This document shows, piece by piece, positions 37,201-48,034 of a stretch of 64,000 bases of DNA. The DNA comes from Campylorhamphus procurvoides. Taxonomy: Eukaryota > Chordata > Aves > Passeriformes > Dendrocolaptidae. The stretch lies in contig WBMV01003351.1 of the NCBI GenBank assembly GCA_013396655.1, positions 62,001-126,000 of the forward strand, read 5' to 3'. The notes under the pieces are model-generated. The model did no database searches. It was not told the origin of the DNA and saw only the letters and a list, made by a program, of their open reading frames with translations. The translations under genes and the position numbers were made by a program. The stretch's first letter is position 1. Each line of letters starts with the position of its first letter.

Positions 37201-39928
37201 TTCTGATACACCCCGTACAAAAAGATTAATTCTGCTACAGTTATGAAGAAAGATGAAAACGCAAGACCCCCAAAATAAGGAGAAGACTCAGAATCTGAAT
37301 AGAATGTATAAAATTATGCCTGCAAATCATACTCTTCTGACATAAAAATACCGAGGGAGGATTCTAATTAAGAGATTTTGGAAGCTTCCTTCTGAGCTTC
37401 GCTTCTGATTTCTCTTTTGTGTTGCCTGTCCTCAGGAAAGGGATGACCGACCCTGACAAACAAACTGAGCATATCCAGAGAAATCTAGAACAATTGATAG
37501 AGAAACCACAGGAATATCTGTATTAATTTTGGTTCCTGTCAGTCTCTGCTTTATAGACATTGAGCAGGATTTTGCAGAAGCCTCTGGCAAGAGAATTCCT
37601 ACAGTAGTCTCCTACAGAGAAAGTTATGTGTTACAGTTCCAGTCTGATGAATCCCCAAATGGACAAAAAAGCTTATTTTTCTGACCTATTTCCTGCATCT
37701 TTATACTGTCCCTGAATGTATATCGTTCTCTGAAGTCTGACTATCCTCTAACCCCAGTCCCTGTGCTCACAGAAACTGTAGTTCTTGTCAAATATTGAGA
37801 GATGTCTCTATGGGAAGCATTAGAGGATATCACCTGGTATGAGTTACTAAGAAAGGTATGAAACATCATACTTCACCTCACTGTGATTATAGTACTAATT
37901 ATAAAACTAATTACCGCTCTAACTTATAGTCTTTTTGCACAGGGATTTTTTGAAGTAAGACTGTAGACAATGGTCATGGATTTTAATGTATAAATATTAA
38001 ATATTACTATTAAAAAGAAAACCTTGTCTGATATGATGGCTATAATACTGTGGTGATACTTCACTCCCTGTCAACATCATGGGATAGAAACCCTACTCAT
38101 AACATTACAAATTTGGATTTTTTACCATTTATTTTAGTGGTGCAACTCTGAACAATACAAAGCTGAGAAAGCATAGTTTAGCTAAGTGTATTATTCCAAG
38201 AGAGATTGGAACAGAATTTCAGACTTGTCCTGGATATCTTTCCATCTGTGGTTTATTAGACCTGTATTAATTGAAATTAAGTGTCTTACAGGCTCTTAAC
38301 ATCATAGGTCTTTCCTCCACAGCGAGGAAGCCGATGATTAGCTGAGCTGACCTCATACATAATTTGAAAGCTGGTATTACATTAACACCTGTATGTGACA
38401 GAAAAGATCGCTATTTTCAAAGGATGGAAAAAATGTCATATTAAAGCTACAAATATTAACATTCTTAGTCTATTCACCCTATTAGTCACACCTTAGTCTA
38501 TTCACATCTTTTTTACTTCTATTATTTTTTCCATTTCTACTTCAGACTGGCATATGATAAATTGGATGAATACTCCAATTTATGTTACTCTATGGGAAAG
38601 AGAGAAATGATCCTGTTTATTGTAGAGCAAAGTAATCTGGATATAAAATCAAAAAGATGGCTCATTTTTAAAGGCTCTTAATGAACCCCCCAAGGAATTT
38701 GCATCAAGAGTAGGGTTCACTTTTACTGTGTATTTGGTGTCCTAGGCCATGCTAGGTGCCTTACAGATCTGCTTTCCAGTTCAGAGCATCCTGCCATTGA
38801 GATCATAATACTTTGCCACAAAGGAGTTTTTCATTGCCCCCAGTATGTGGGGCTGCCTTAAGTAGTGGCTTCTACACTGTAAAATATTCCCTCAGTTAGA
38901 AGACTTTGTATAAGGTTCCAGGAGCAGATGGAATTATCACAAGTGATATTCATTTGTATTAGTTCCCAAAGAGAAAATCAATACCTGCCTTTTCATTGTA
39001 TTGAACCAAAAAGGAGGGAAAATATTTTTCCACAAGTGCTCTTTTTCAAGAAACGTTATTTCAAGAACAAATGCGCAGCCACTACTTTGTACAGAAGATT
39101 CTTATTCTAAATCCTATGTTTTTCTTTTCTTTTCTTTTTTTTTTCCACTTGGGAGAAAAAAATAATAGTTCTAACTTGGGCAAAATTTTCATAATCTTTA
39201 GTATGTGAGCTGTCTTCATAAATGTTATTTGCTGCAGGATCTGAAGTTTTACAATAAAGACATTTTCTAATATAAACAATTCTGTTGTGATATCTTCCTC
39301 ATGAATTCCGAATGAACCAAGGGTATTTGTTCTTCTACTTATATTTACTGCTATTACAGTAACTAAACATCTTTACAAGAAGAAACCTCCACGATGCATG
39401 TGACAGAAAGCCAAGAAAAAAATCAGACAGACAAGACAGTCCTCTTCAATATAGGGTTTAAAATGTAAGGAGCCACATGAAGTACTTAGAGAATGACTGG
39501 TCTTACCTTAGGTCCATGTCTCCATCCACCCAGTAGGCAATGACATTGGAGGCTGTGCCTCCTGGACAGCATCCCATTATCAGCACCACAACAGCTTGAA
39601 TAGGAAGGATGTTAAAGGCCAAAGACAGTAAGAAGGCTGTGAGAGGCATAATTCCAAACTGGCAAAGGAAACCCACAAAAATACCCCAGGGTCTTTTTAT
39701 GTGGCCCAAGAAATTCTTAATTTCCACATTGCAGCCCATGGAGAACATCACCAAAGCCAGCATAATTGTTAGAACAGTACTTAAAACTACGCTCAAAGTT
39801 TCATTAAAATTATCTTCTGGTAATACGCAAGATGTGCCATCACAAATAGTAGCATTTTGTGGACAAGTCGTGAAGTTTTCTGCCAAGAAGCTACCATTAA
39901 ATTGCTGGGAAAGAAGGTACGTCTGCAT
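31122..39928 (-). CDS. SLC10A2: SLC10A2: apical (ileal) sodium/bile acid cotransporter, six exons
   Basis: ASBT/IBAT carries conjugated bile acids with sodium across the apical membrane of ileal enterocytes, cholangiocytes and kidney tubule cells, the uptake step of enterohepatic circulation. Coding exons (minus strand): 39928-39507, 36637-36519, 35388-35300, 33180-33005, 32414-32257, 31246-31122, together 1089 bases or 362 residues. All introns are GT-AG and phases agree. Conserved family signatures are present: [10 protein letters not shown] and [18 protein letters not shown] (sodium/substrate core), [28 protein letters not shown] with the sodium-binding Glu276 and Gln279 (human Glu261, Gln264), and [12 protein letters not shown]. 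Ten membrane segments are expected as in the family. The N-terminal ectodomain is 15 residues longer than human, with an in-frame TGA upstream (39947-39949) and no other suitable Met. The cytoplasmic tail has diverged but keeps INGGF near its end. The gene is intact. The human gene spans about 24 kb; this one is compact, as bird genes are. Confidence 0.97.
31247..32256 (-). other. SLC10A2 intron 5
   Basis: About 1.0 kb, GT-AG, phase 1. It carries the GAT/AAT microsatellite near its donor. Plus-strand open frames at 31539-32035 are antisense to the intron and resemble nothing known. Confidence 0.9.
32207..32233. repeat. GAT/AAT trinucleotide microsatellite
   Basis: About six ATG/GAT units followed by several AAT units on the plus strand, in intron 5 of SLC10A2. 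Likely variable in length between individuals. Confidence 0.9.
32257..32414 (-). CDS. SLC10A2: SLC10A2 exon 5, 158 bases
   Basis: Acceptor TTCCCTTTAG, donor GGAG|GTATAG. Encodes [20 protein letters not shown], holding the sodium-site Glu and Gln, then the last membrane segment [20 protein letters not shown]. It leaves one base (G) of the next codon. A GAT microsatellite lies only about 25 bases into the following intron. Confidence 0.96.
32415..33004 (-). other. SLC10A2 intron 4
   Basis: 590 bases, GT-AG, phase 2. AT-rich; nothing else recognised. Confidence 0.9.
33005..33180 (-). CDS. SLC10A2: SLC10A2 exon 4, 176 bases
   Basis: Acceptor CCCTTCACAG, donor CACAG|GTATGG. Encodes [20 protein letters not shown], then [20 protein letters not shown] and [10 protein letters not shown], two membrane segments with the family's conserved Pro and Gly positions. 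It ends with two bases of an Arg codon. Confidence 0.97.
33181..35299 (-). other. SLC10A2 intron 3
   Basis: About 2.1 kb, GT-AG, phase 0. AT-rich with no recognised transposon or internal exon. Confidence 0.9.
35300..35388 (-). CDS. SLC10A2: SLC10A2 exon 3, 89 bases
   Basis: Acceptor CTTTTTCACAG, donor CTTAAG|GTAGGA. Completes the Gly codon and reads [20 protein letters not shown] then PSKAKIILK, the fifth membrane segment and the conserved VNHKWP loop. It is read on the minus strand; overlapping plus-strand open frames here are shadows. Confidence 0.96.
35389..36518 (-). other. SLC10A2 intron 2
   Basis: About 1.1 kb, GT-AG, phase 1. No internal feature recognised; plus-strand open frames (for example 36082-36357) are not gene-like. 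Confidence 0.9.
36519..36637 (-). CDS. SLC10A2: SLC10A2 exon 2, 119 bases
   Basis: Acceptor TTTCTTTGCAG, donor ATTG|GTGAGT. Encodes [20 protein letters not shown] and the following [20 protein letters not shown], matching the fourth membrane segment and loop of ASBT. It ends with the first base of a Gly codon. Confidence 0.97.
36638..39506 (-). other. SLC10A2 intron 1
   Basis: About 2.9 kb, GT-AG, phase 2, the largest intron. It contains a TTTTC tract at 39120-39146. First introns often hold enhancers, but I see no specific site to name. Confidence 0.9.
39120..39146. repeat. TTTTC-rich tract in intron 1
   Basis: Pyrimidine run of TTTTC units ending in poly-T on the plus strand. No function inferred. 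Confidence 0.8.
39507..39928 (-). CDS. SLC10A2: SLC10A2 exon 1 (coding part), residues 1-140 plus two bases
   Basis: Encodes the extracellular N-terminus, the first three membrane segments and the [10 protein letters not shown] core, ending in GDMDL. N-glycosylation sequons sit at N11, N18, N25 and N42; N25-A-T is the equivalent of the glycosylated human N10. The donor is AAG|GTAAGA. The exon leaves codon 141 with two bases (AG), which exon 2 completes to Ser. The start is the only ATG upstream of the conserved ectodomain in this frame. Confidence 0.97.
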
Positions 39929-40096
39929 TTTGAAATACAGAACTGCTCAGGACATCTGAGGTAAACTTGCAAGCCTGTGTAAATGGTTGTTTGTCAGTGA
40001 TTCCTTTTAAATGATCAACGAAGCAATAAAGTGCAATAAATGCTTGAACACCCTTCCTGTTCTTGAGGGGTTTGGCACAGTGCTGATTCACACAGT

Positions 40097-40104
40097 TATA
40101 AAAG
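40097..40104 (-). promoter_or_regulatory. candidate TATA element of SLC10A2
   Basis: On the minus strand the sequence reads CTTTTATA (CTTTTATAACTG with the bases that follow), a TATA-like element about 170 bases upstream of the start codon. It would place transcription start near 40070 and give a 5' UTR of about 140 bases. The plus strand reads TATAAAAG here, so orientation is inferred from the gene. Confidence 0.45.
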
Positions 40105-40128
40105 TTACACTTGCTCAGTGTGGTGACA

Positions 40129-40141
40129 ATTAATCATTTAT
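40129..40141 (-). promoter_or_regulatory. HNF1-like palindrome, proximal
   Basis: The plus strand reads ATTAATCATTTAT, matching the HNF1 consensus GTTAATNATTAAC at 9 of 12 defined positions. It lies about 25 bases upstream of the TATA-like element. HNF1-alpha is known to be required for SLC10A2 expression in mammals, so the position is meaningful, though AT-rich DNA gives such matches by chance. Confidence 0.45.
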
Positions 40142-40182
40142 TCATATGATAATGAGGAATTCCACATCAAGGGAATAGCTGT

Positions 40183-40195
40183 GTTAATATTTAAG
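40183..40195 (-). promoter_or_regulatory. HNF1-like palindrome, distal
   Basis: Reads GTTAATATTTAAG on the plus strand, matching the HNF1 consensus at 10 of 12 defined positions, with a perfect GTTAAT half site. It lies about 40 bases upstream of the proximal site. Confidence 0.45.
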
Positions 40196-43100
40196 GATGT
40201 AAAGGAGGCTTGTGGTGGTGTTGAGCCCATGAAATGAGAATAACAGGAGGAAGAGAACCTTTAGACATCATTCTTTGAATTTCTTGCATGCCTTCAGGAG
40301 AGCTGCTCACGCATGCAATGTCACTGACATTACAGGGGTTTGTGGGGTGAGTGACCAAGACACACGAGTTGAAGTCATGAGACACAATTAGAAGCTTCAA
40401 CTCTTGCTAATGGATGCAAAATTCACTATGACATGCAGGCTCCTTTGAATGAGGTGGAATCTTCATTTCTGGTATCACGAAGATTTACAATCCTCTTGGC
40501 CCCTGTTGCCGAGTACAGCTGCCACAGCCACAATTTGTTCTAGCTTGGAACAAAGGTGGTGGACAGTGAGAGGAGGAGACTGGGGTGGTGAGGGCAGAGG
40601 AGGAAAGAGACATATTGTCTGAGCTAAGCACGGGGAGTGGAGAGCAGTGCAGTGGGGCTGGCATGCTATTGTGGAGCCTTGGTACTCAGTCAAAGTCAAC
40701 CATGTCCTGTCAGTGCCGCAACATGTTCAGCATCTGTGCTGGGGGTCAGTCGACACAGGCAGGCTGCCAGAACAGCCACAAAACTACAGCTGAAATGCAA
40801 AGAGTAAGTTTATTTAATTACCTTGCTAACTGGAGGATCTCACAGCAGCTCCTGGTCAGGGACACAGAAGAGGGAAGCCACTGTAAGGCTCAGTCCATCC
40901 TGATGTGTGACGGCCCTGCTGTTTGCACCGATCTATCAAGGGCTCACACGTGTAGTTTAACACTGTGCTGTGATCTCCCTTATGCTTTTTATGATCTTTG
41001 AGTTTTGATCTCTCTCCCAAAACAAGGAGCTCAAACATGTCCATAAGAGTGCCTCCAAGTCTCCCTAAACACCTATGTTGTCTCTACACAGAGATTCTCC
41101 TTCTCAAAATTGACAGAGGATAAACAACATTAGGCATAATATATGGGGTTTCCCACACTGATATTTTCCAGGCCTCAGCATTCTCAGCTGTAAGGTCACT
41201 TGAGCAAATCTACCATCTTCTTTACCATTCTTCCACTTTTAACCCTTTCCTCCCAACAGAGAGTGTATGGTGCACGTCCCCTTTAGTGCCCAGTGCGCAC
41301 AAAGGTTAGGGGACAGGTTTTTGTGCCTGGCTTTCGTATGGCTTGCTGTTCTCTGTCATCCTCATGGCTCAAAAGTGAGTTAAGTTGGGGCAGCTTCCTT
41401 GAGATCTCTTTCAGGTGTTACAGCTCTGGGACGGGCACTGAGCATGCAGTAGGACATGGCTAATACTTTTTTTTGTATGTGGAACCAGAGGAACTTTGTG
41501 GTATCATTGGTGTATTTGCTGCTGTGTGTCGCCATTCTCCCTGTCCTGACTTGATTCACATTTCATTCTCTTGTGTGCTTGCCTGTGGAAAAACATCATA
41601 TATCAGTCTCAAGTTTTCAAAAGCTGTCAAAGGTTTACCCTTCAGGGTTACTTCACAATTTGGAACGTTTTCAAGGCAAGAATTTTGCTGATTCTTTACC
41701 TGTGACCAAGCTTTGTGGCAGAAGTATCTTCAAGTGCAGATTTTAGACTAAAATCAAGTCTGAAACTTGAAGTGCAATTGATGTCCCTGGATCATCTTTG
41801 TTTTTCAATGCAGAAATATTTTTTTACTACGGCTAAGCCATAATTATCTTCAGCAAACAAGACTCTTGTTGGAAGCCTCAACACTGAGCCTAACCTCAGA
41901 GTACAAAATGATAGGTGTTGTTATTTCTTTTCCCCACTCTAAACTGTGAGACATTGAGGGGGAGCTAACTGCACTAGAAAGGATTTCCCAGCATGCTCAG
42001 ATGGCACCTGTTTCTTTACAAAGGGGTCAGCTAAATGGCTGTGTCTCCTAAGTCACTGTTGGGTGTCTGATGGGATAATGTCAGAGTAGCTTTATCCTCC
42101 CAGGCAGCTGGCAACTCCTACCCTGTGATTAGTGCCACATCTGTGTGGCTATGATATGTCTAATAGAACAACAAGTAAGGCAATAAGGAGTAGATGAAGA
42201 GAAAGCTACAAGATCTTTTTTTGGCAGAAAAACTTATTCTCCTTTTTATGCTTGCTTTCCAACAGAACATTTTAGCGGCTTTTACTTTTCAATCCATCTT
42301 TTAAAGAGCTAGTTAGGTTTTAAAAACATGCTGTACTGATGTTTTCTGTAAAACCTGTATCAAAGTCTCAATTTGCACTTGAACTTGCTTATTGTTGAAA
42401 CTAAAATGTTTTACTGGAGTGTCTTGAAATCTCTAGCATGTCTCAGGTCTGGGGGTGACTTTCCTAGTCCTGTAAATGTCTGTGGTGCTGTAGGAACCTG
42501 GAGTAGTTTGGGAGAGGAGATGAGGAATCTCTGGATCGCAGTGGCTGTTTCTCAGGCAGAGCCTCATGCAAGGGCTTGCTTTCTCCTCCTCCTTCCCCTT
42601 GCCGAGCTGTGTAGGGGTGCTTGATACTGTCCCCTCAGAAACAGCACAGATACAATGTCCCTGTTTTTGGTCTCCAGGCTCTGCTGAGAGACTAGAGTGT
42701 CCAGCTCTCATTCTGGAGTTTGACTTCTGGAAATGGTATGTAGTGGGAGACTTTCGAGCTCAAGCTTTGTGCTTGACTGAGGACAAATGGGGCATCAGCT
42801 ACTCACTTGCATGGCCTTGTGGGTCAGTAGGTTGTATGAAATTAACCTGTACTTACCGCTAGCTTTGCCTCTTTTCTTTTTTTTTGGTCTTTCCTTCTAT
42901 TTTAAAAGGAGTAGTTGTGAATCATTAGTTCAGTAGCTAGCTGTATAAAATCCTAGATTACAAAAAATGCTCTCTGGAGACAGAACTGAGCCCTTCTGAA
43001 TTTAACTTAGGCTGACATTGCCTGAATATCTATATCAAGAAATCCTCATGTGTTGTTAGGGAACTAAAACCGTATCCAAGACCCTGAATTATTTACAGGC

Positions 43101-45761
43101 ACAGTTAAAAACTTGGCATGTCGCAGGAGGTACAATATTACCAAGTAGGCAGGTGAGTCTCTGCTGAAATCCAGGAATGCTGGATTTCAAACATCCTTTT
43201 AAGTCCATTTTATTTTTTACACTGTTCTTTTAGGATTTAATCCACTTGTAGGCTAGTGGGAGACATACTCAAGGAAAACAGCAATTTGGAGATGGTTGTT
43301 GGAGGTACTTAGCTGTACAGTTTCTGTTTTACTGCCTGTTTTCCACTCAAGTTATGGTGCTTAAGTGCAGAGATGGACTGTGTGGACTATGCTCTGTGAA
43401 CCCAACTGGCACCTTTTGCCTATTCCTGTTGCACGTTAGTCACTGTGATTTTAAGCATTTGTCATTGACATTCAGAGAAGGAAGCAGCAGTGAACGTGGT
43501 GGCATTTTGGTGATGATTAACATTCCCAGTCTGATTCTTGACACTGTCTTCATACCTCAAAAAACAGAAACAATCAACATTTAAATAAATAACAACCTAA
43601 ATGTATATTTGCGTCCCAAACAGCAGTATTCTGATTTGTTTGTTGTCTTGAATTTTTGTGGGGGTGAGGCTGCCAGCTTATTCAAGTGAGTATAGCATCA
43701 CTTCAGCAAACAAATCCAGGCAGATGAAACTTGTAAGGATCTGTCCCTGTGCCAACAATTACATAATTGATTTATCCATTAACTAGAGCAGTTATAAAAC
43801 AAAAATAGGAGTAAGTGCATACAGAGCCCTACACTGGGAGAGACAATTTAACAGTTTGTCTTTTATGGCTGTCTGGTGCTGATTTCTGTGATGCTTCTCT
43901 TAATGAGACTTATGAATCTTCCCTGTCTGCTTAATTCAGACTCTGAGATGCTTCTTAGTATATTTATATCTAGGTTAGAAGAGTCTTTTCTTTCAGGTAA
44001 TTGATTTCTTAAAGGCAATTACCTGCTTTTTACCACCATTTTTAAGAGAGACAGAAATTGTACATAGTATTGGTGACCTTGTTCATAACTTTAAACTTTA
44101 GTATAACTGTAGATGGAAAATTTTGTTTATTTGTAAAATGTTGTACTACATGACTGGAAGCTTATAGGCATTTAGAAAAGAAAATCTCCATGCAATAACA
44201 GGAGAGAAACTGATGGCATAGCTCAGGTTAGCTTCCTAAAGAACATTGAAAAATCAGCTGCAAAGCTAACTTACAGAAGCTACATTTGCATTTTTACATT
44301 TCACTGTCTGGTGCATACATCTGTATTCTCCCTGTTAGACTCTTGAGCTGAGTTTCAAATGTAACAGTGGGGGCACAGGTGCTCCTCTGTGTGGCTGTTG
44401 AACTGAGCTGGGAAAGAAAGCTTGAAATGTTACGTATTTGAATTACAAGCAAATGCAGCTTGCTGATGTTAGTCCTGAGAGACTCACCTTACAACCATGG
44501 CTGAATTCATGCACAGAATAAGTGATTGGCTGGAGGGATATGGTTTTGCCATGTTTTGTCAGAACTCCAACTATTGTGTTAGGAGAAATACACAGTGTTT
44601 TTGCATTTTCTGATACATTTCAGACTTGCCAATCTAAATCATGGTTCAGTGTATCTATCCTCAGTGGCCAAATGTGAGTGTTTTCAAAAGAACAAGGCAA
44701 AAGTGCATAGTTACTATACAAATGCACACAAGACAGTGCAAATGCCTTAGACCTCAAAGAACTTTGTTCTCTTTTGATAAGTGTATGAGGGGAAATCTGC
44801 ACATCCATGCTGTTCAGCAAGGACTGTCTGCTATGAGACAAATAGCAAGTCTGCCAAAAGCATAAGCCAGGCTTTTGACTGCCAAACTGTAAGAGTGACC
44901 TCTGACATTGATTAAAAAGCTGAAACAGATAATTTTATAACAAATCAAAGAAATGAGTTATGCTTTCAGCTATAAAAGTGTAATTTTTTAAATGATTATA
45001 TTGGGTTGGGATCCCTTAATAAAAACATGTTTTTCATGTTCCTCAGCAAGGATTGGCTTTGGACTTTGAGAGCTAATACACCATACAAATATTTCATTGC
45101 ATTTACCTGTCCATTCAAAGTTGTAGCTTTAATTATTAGTAAGGCTTAATTTGGGATAAGTGACCAAAAAATAAATGTTTAAATTCTAGGTCAAAGGTCT
45201 GATTGATTTTAAAGTCTGCAAGGTTAAATAAAAATGAAATAGTTATAAGAATTGCATTTTCTTGGAACCAAAATTGGCTCTTTTGTTTTTCAACAGAAGG
45301 GGAAACCATTTACAATTTCTTTTTTACTGTTGTGTTGGCTTATGACATTTACCTTCTGATAAGTACTAGGAAACCAATGTTTTGCCTGCAGTTCCCATGA
45401 CCTTTTCCACCATTCTCTAAATATGAAACCCAGATTCCTTTTTAAAAGTTTTAATTTAGGTAATTGATAAATTGATATTTTTTATTTGATGGAAATAATA
45501 AAATCATCTAATTGTTCTCTCTGATATTTTGAAAGATAAAGGTAGAGCATAGAAGGCAGAGAATTAAAGTAGAATAAAACTGCTAATAATGAATAATGCT
45601 CATTAATTCACTTGTCAGTGCATGGGACATAGCTTATCAAGAAACTAAGCATGACAGAAGCAGATCAGTAGATCAAAGCATCTGGTACTGAGGACTTTAA
45701 AATTTCCCTACATGCAATCTGAGTTTTTTTACTTCAGCATAGGTTTAGTCTGGTCCCATGC
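40196..45761. other. upstream flank of SLC10A2, no gene recognised
   Basis: No exon or RNA gene recognised. A GC-richer stretch at about 40470-41040 carries a 138-codon plus-strand open frame (40585-41001) opposite a 74-codon minus-strand one; neither resembles a known protein. The rest is AT-rich. Confidence 0.5.
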
Positions 45762-46157
45762 TGTTAGCATGGAGTCAGCACCTTGAGCTGTTGCAGCCTC
45801 GGCTTGTGCGATGGCCATGTGTGAGCTGATGCTGCAGCTGGCAAGATTCCACTACAGAGAGAGAAGATATAAGGTGTGGACCTGGGCTGGGGGGGTGAGG
45901 TGGACCAGATGGGCATCGTCTTGATCCAGGGTATGCCCTGAAGGTGCACTGCCTACCTATGCCTCCCTCTGAGTACCATGTTCCATCTCCTTCTCCTGCT
46001 CATCGGCTTGTTAAGATTCCAAGGATTGATATGCATGATTTTCTATCACAAGCAACAGGATCCCTTTGCTTTGCTTACTAATAAATTTGCTTTGCCACCT
46101 CAGCTGTGTTTTAGCGTCTTTTATTTTGTGTGTGGGAATGCTCCTAAATCCCAAACA
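45762..46157 (+). mobile_element. probable solo LTR of an endogenous retrovirus
   Basis: A TATA box (TATAAGG at 45868-45874) is followed about 210 bases later by a poly(A) signal in retroviral context: TACTAATAAATTTGCTTTGC then CACCTCAGCTG and TTTTAGCGTCTTTTATTTTG. This order (U3 promoter, R, AATAAA, U5) is that of an LTR. The TG start and CA end given are my best guess, and no viral coding sequence is adjacent. Its type differs from the LTR at 22 kb. Confidence 0.45.
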
Positions 46158-47967
46158 GCAGCTCCCGTGGCCATGTGGCTGCAGCCCGTGTGCTTTTGAT
46201 GAGCCTTGTCATGGGTCTGCAGGCACGGCCCAGCCCTTCCCCTACACACATACAGGCACGCCCCACAAGGTGGTTCTGACCCAATAATAACTGTTCTGGT
46301 GTGTAACACAGACCAAAACAACAAAGGGGATGCAGCCTTAGGTTATCCATATCATCTGAGCTGGGCTGGCTGCTGTGCCATGGGCTATGGGAATTTTGTG
46401 TCCTGCAGGCGTGGTGGCTGGGTGGAGTATCCTAGGGCATAAAAACTACCATTAGACACCTGTGTTTAAACAGCTGAGTCCCAGTCTGGATAGCTGTGCT
46501 GAAGAAGGTTTATTGTTCCTCAATGTTCTTGATGTTCTCCTCTGAGAATAAGTTAATCTCCATGTGAACAGCTCTGAAGCAGACAGCTACACGAAGGATG
46601 TTGAGAGCCAGGTCATATAGAACACGTCCTTTAATGAACACAGAAAAAAGAAATTTGAGGAGAAGAAATGCTACCGAGTGAATATTTTTCTGTGAATTCA
46701 GGTTTTCTCAACGCAAACAGATTGATTAACTGAGAAGGTTATGCCTCCTTCTTAAAATTGGGCTGATCTCTGTGAATAAGGCAGAGGCATCTCATTACTA
46801 TTTCTTTTTCTTATTTGGAGCAGAGATTTGAACTCAGACCTCCCACATAGCATGTTGGGAGGTGCTGGTCTCAGATTGTCCTCAGATGAACAGCTTTGGA
46901 ATTCGGAGCAGGAGCCCATCTATGCCATCTCTTTAGTTGGCACTCTAATTAGCAGGGACTATTCTTATGTCTTGCAGATTTACAGAAATATTTGGGTCTG
47001 GTACCTGTACATTTTTTCTGTTGAATATAAAAAAATAGTCTCTTCATTAAAACTGCCTGGGGTCCACCTGACATGAAAAGTGGCAAGAGTTAACTAAAGC
47101 TGACTCTAAAGCTTTTTGACTGCATATGGTGAGGTCTGAGGGAGATTAATCAGATAATGACAGTTGTTACAAGCTTAAGATCCCACTTGTGCTACGTGCT
47201 GTGCAGGGCCATAGTAAGCCCTACTTCCCACCACTTCTATGTTTTTGTTTGTTTGCTTGGGTTTTTTGTTTTGTTTTGTGTTTTTTCCCCTTTTTAACAT
47301 TTCTCATCTTCCTTCAACATATGGAATATGGCAACACTACAAGCATTTCTGAATTGAAGAAAAATAAAAAGTAAAATGGTACTTATTTCATAAAGAAATT
47401 ATATACAGGGAGACAATAGTTCTGAAAAGCCAGTCTAAAACCATTACCTTCTTCTCAGGGCAAAATTTTATCTGTCTGCCCATCTTCTTAATGGAATTTT
47501 AATTTATTTAGAACATCCAGCTTCATTACAGTGCGTAATACTCGTTAGGATTGTGTAAGGTTTCTAGGCTTTTAAAACTTTCAGCTCTTGATAACACTGA
47601 TTTCAGTGACTTGTTTGTCTGTTTGCATTCAGAATAACTTTCATTACCAGGAGACACTGTTTAAGAGTTCTTTAAGATTTAAATTTATATCTATATTTAT
47701 ATCTAAATATGACAATAAAATATTCGAGAATGCTGTGTAGATGCAACTTCATCTGGGAGCTTCTGGACTCTTAGCATTTGGGAAATTTGAGCTACCTACC
47801 TGGATATTGGAAATGTCCTTCAGTGATGCAGTTTTGGAAATTCAGGTAGGTGGCTCTTTTGTTGTGGCAGCTGAAAGTAGTGAGAGAGAGGTACCCTTGA
47901 CCTGGTGTACCGTAGTGCTGAGGCAGTTGGTGACTGGAATGGTACAATCTCTGTGGGAATGTCTATT
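46158..47967. other. intergenic, no gene recognised
   Basis: A GC-richer part at 46140-46440 continues from the LTR-like region and has overlapping short open frames in several frames, none gene-like. The rest is AT-rich. Confidence 0.5.
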
Positions 47968-48034
47968 TCACAGAATTGTTCTCATAAAATAGTGAAGGTT
48001 AGAAAAGACCTCTAAGATCATCAAGTCCAACTGT
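47968..48034 (-). mobile_element. CR1 LINE 3' tail, short
   Basis: Plus strand reads TCACAGAATTGTTCTCATAA then GAAGGTTAGAAAAGACCTCT and AAGATCATCAAGTCCAAC, the reverse complement of the CR1 3' end. Only the last 65 bases or so remain. Confidence 0.8.

Noticed and set aside
39609..39959. 116-codon plus-strand open frame
   Set aside because: It is the antisense shadow of SLC10A2 exon 1.
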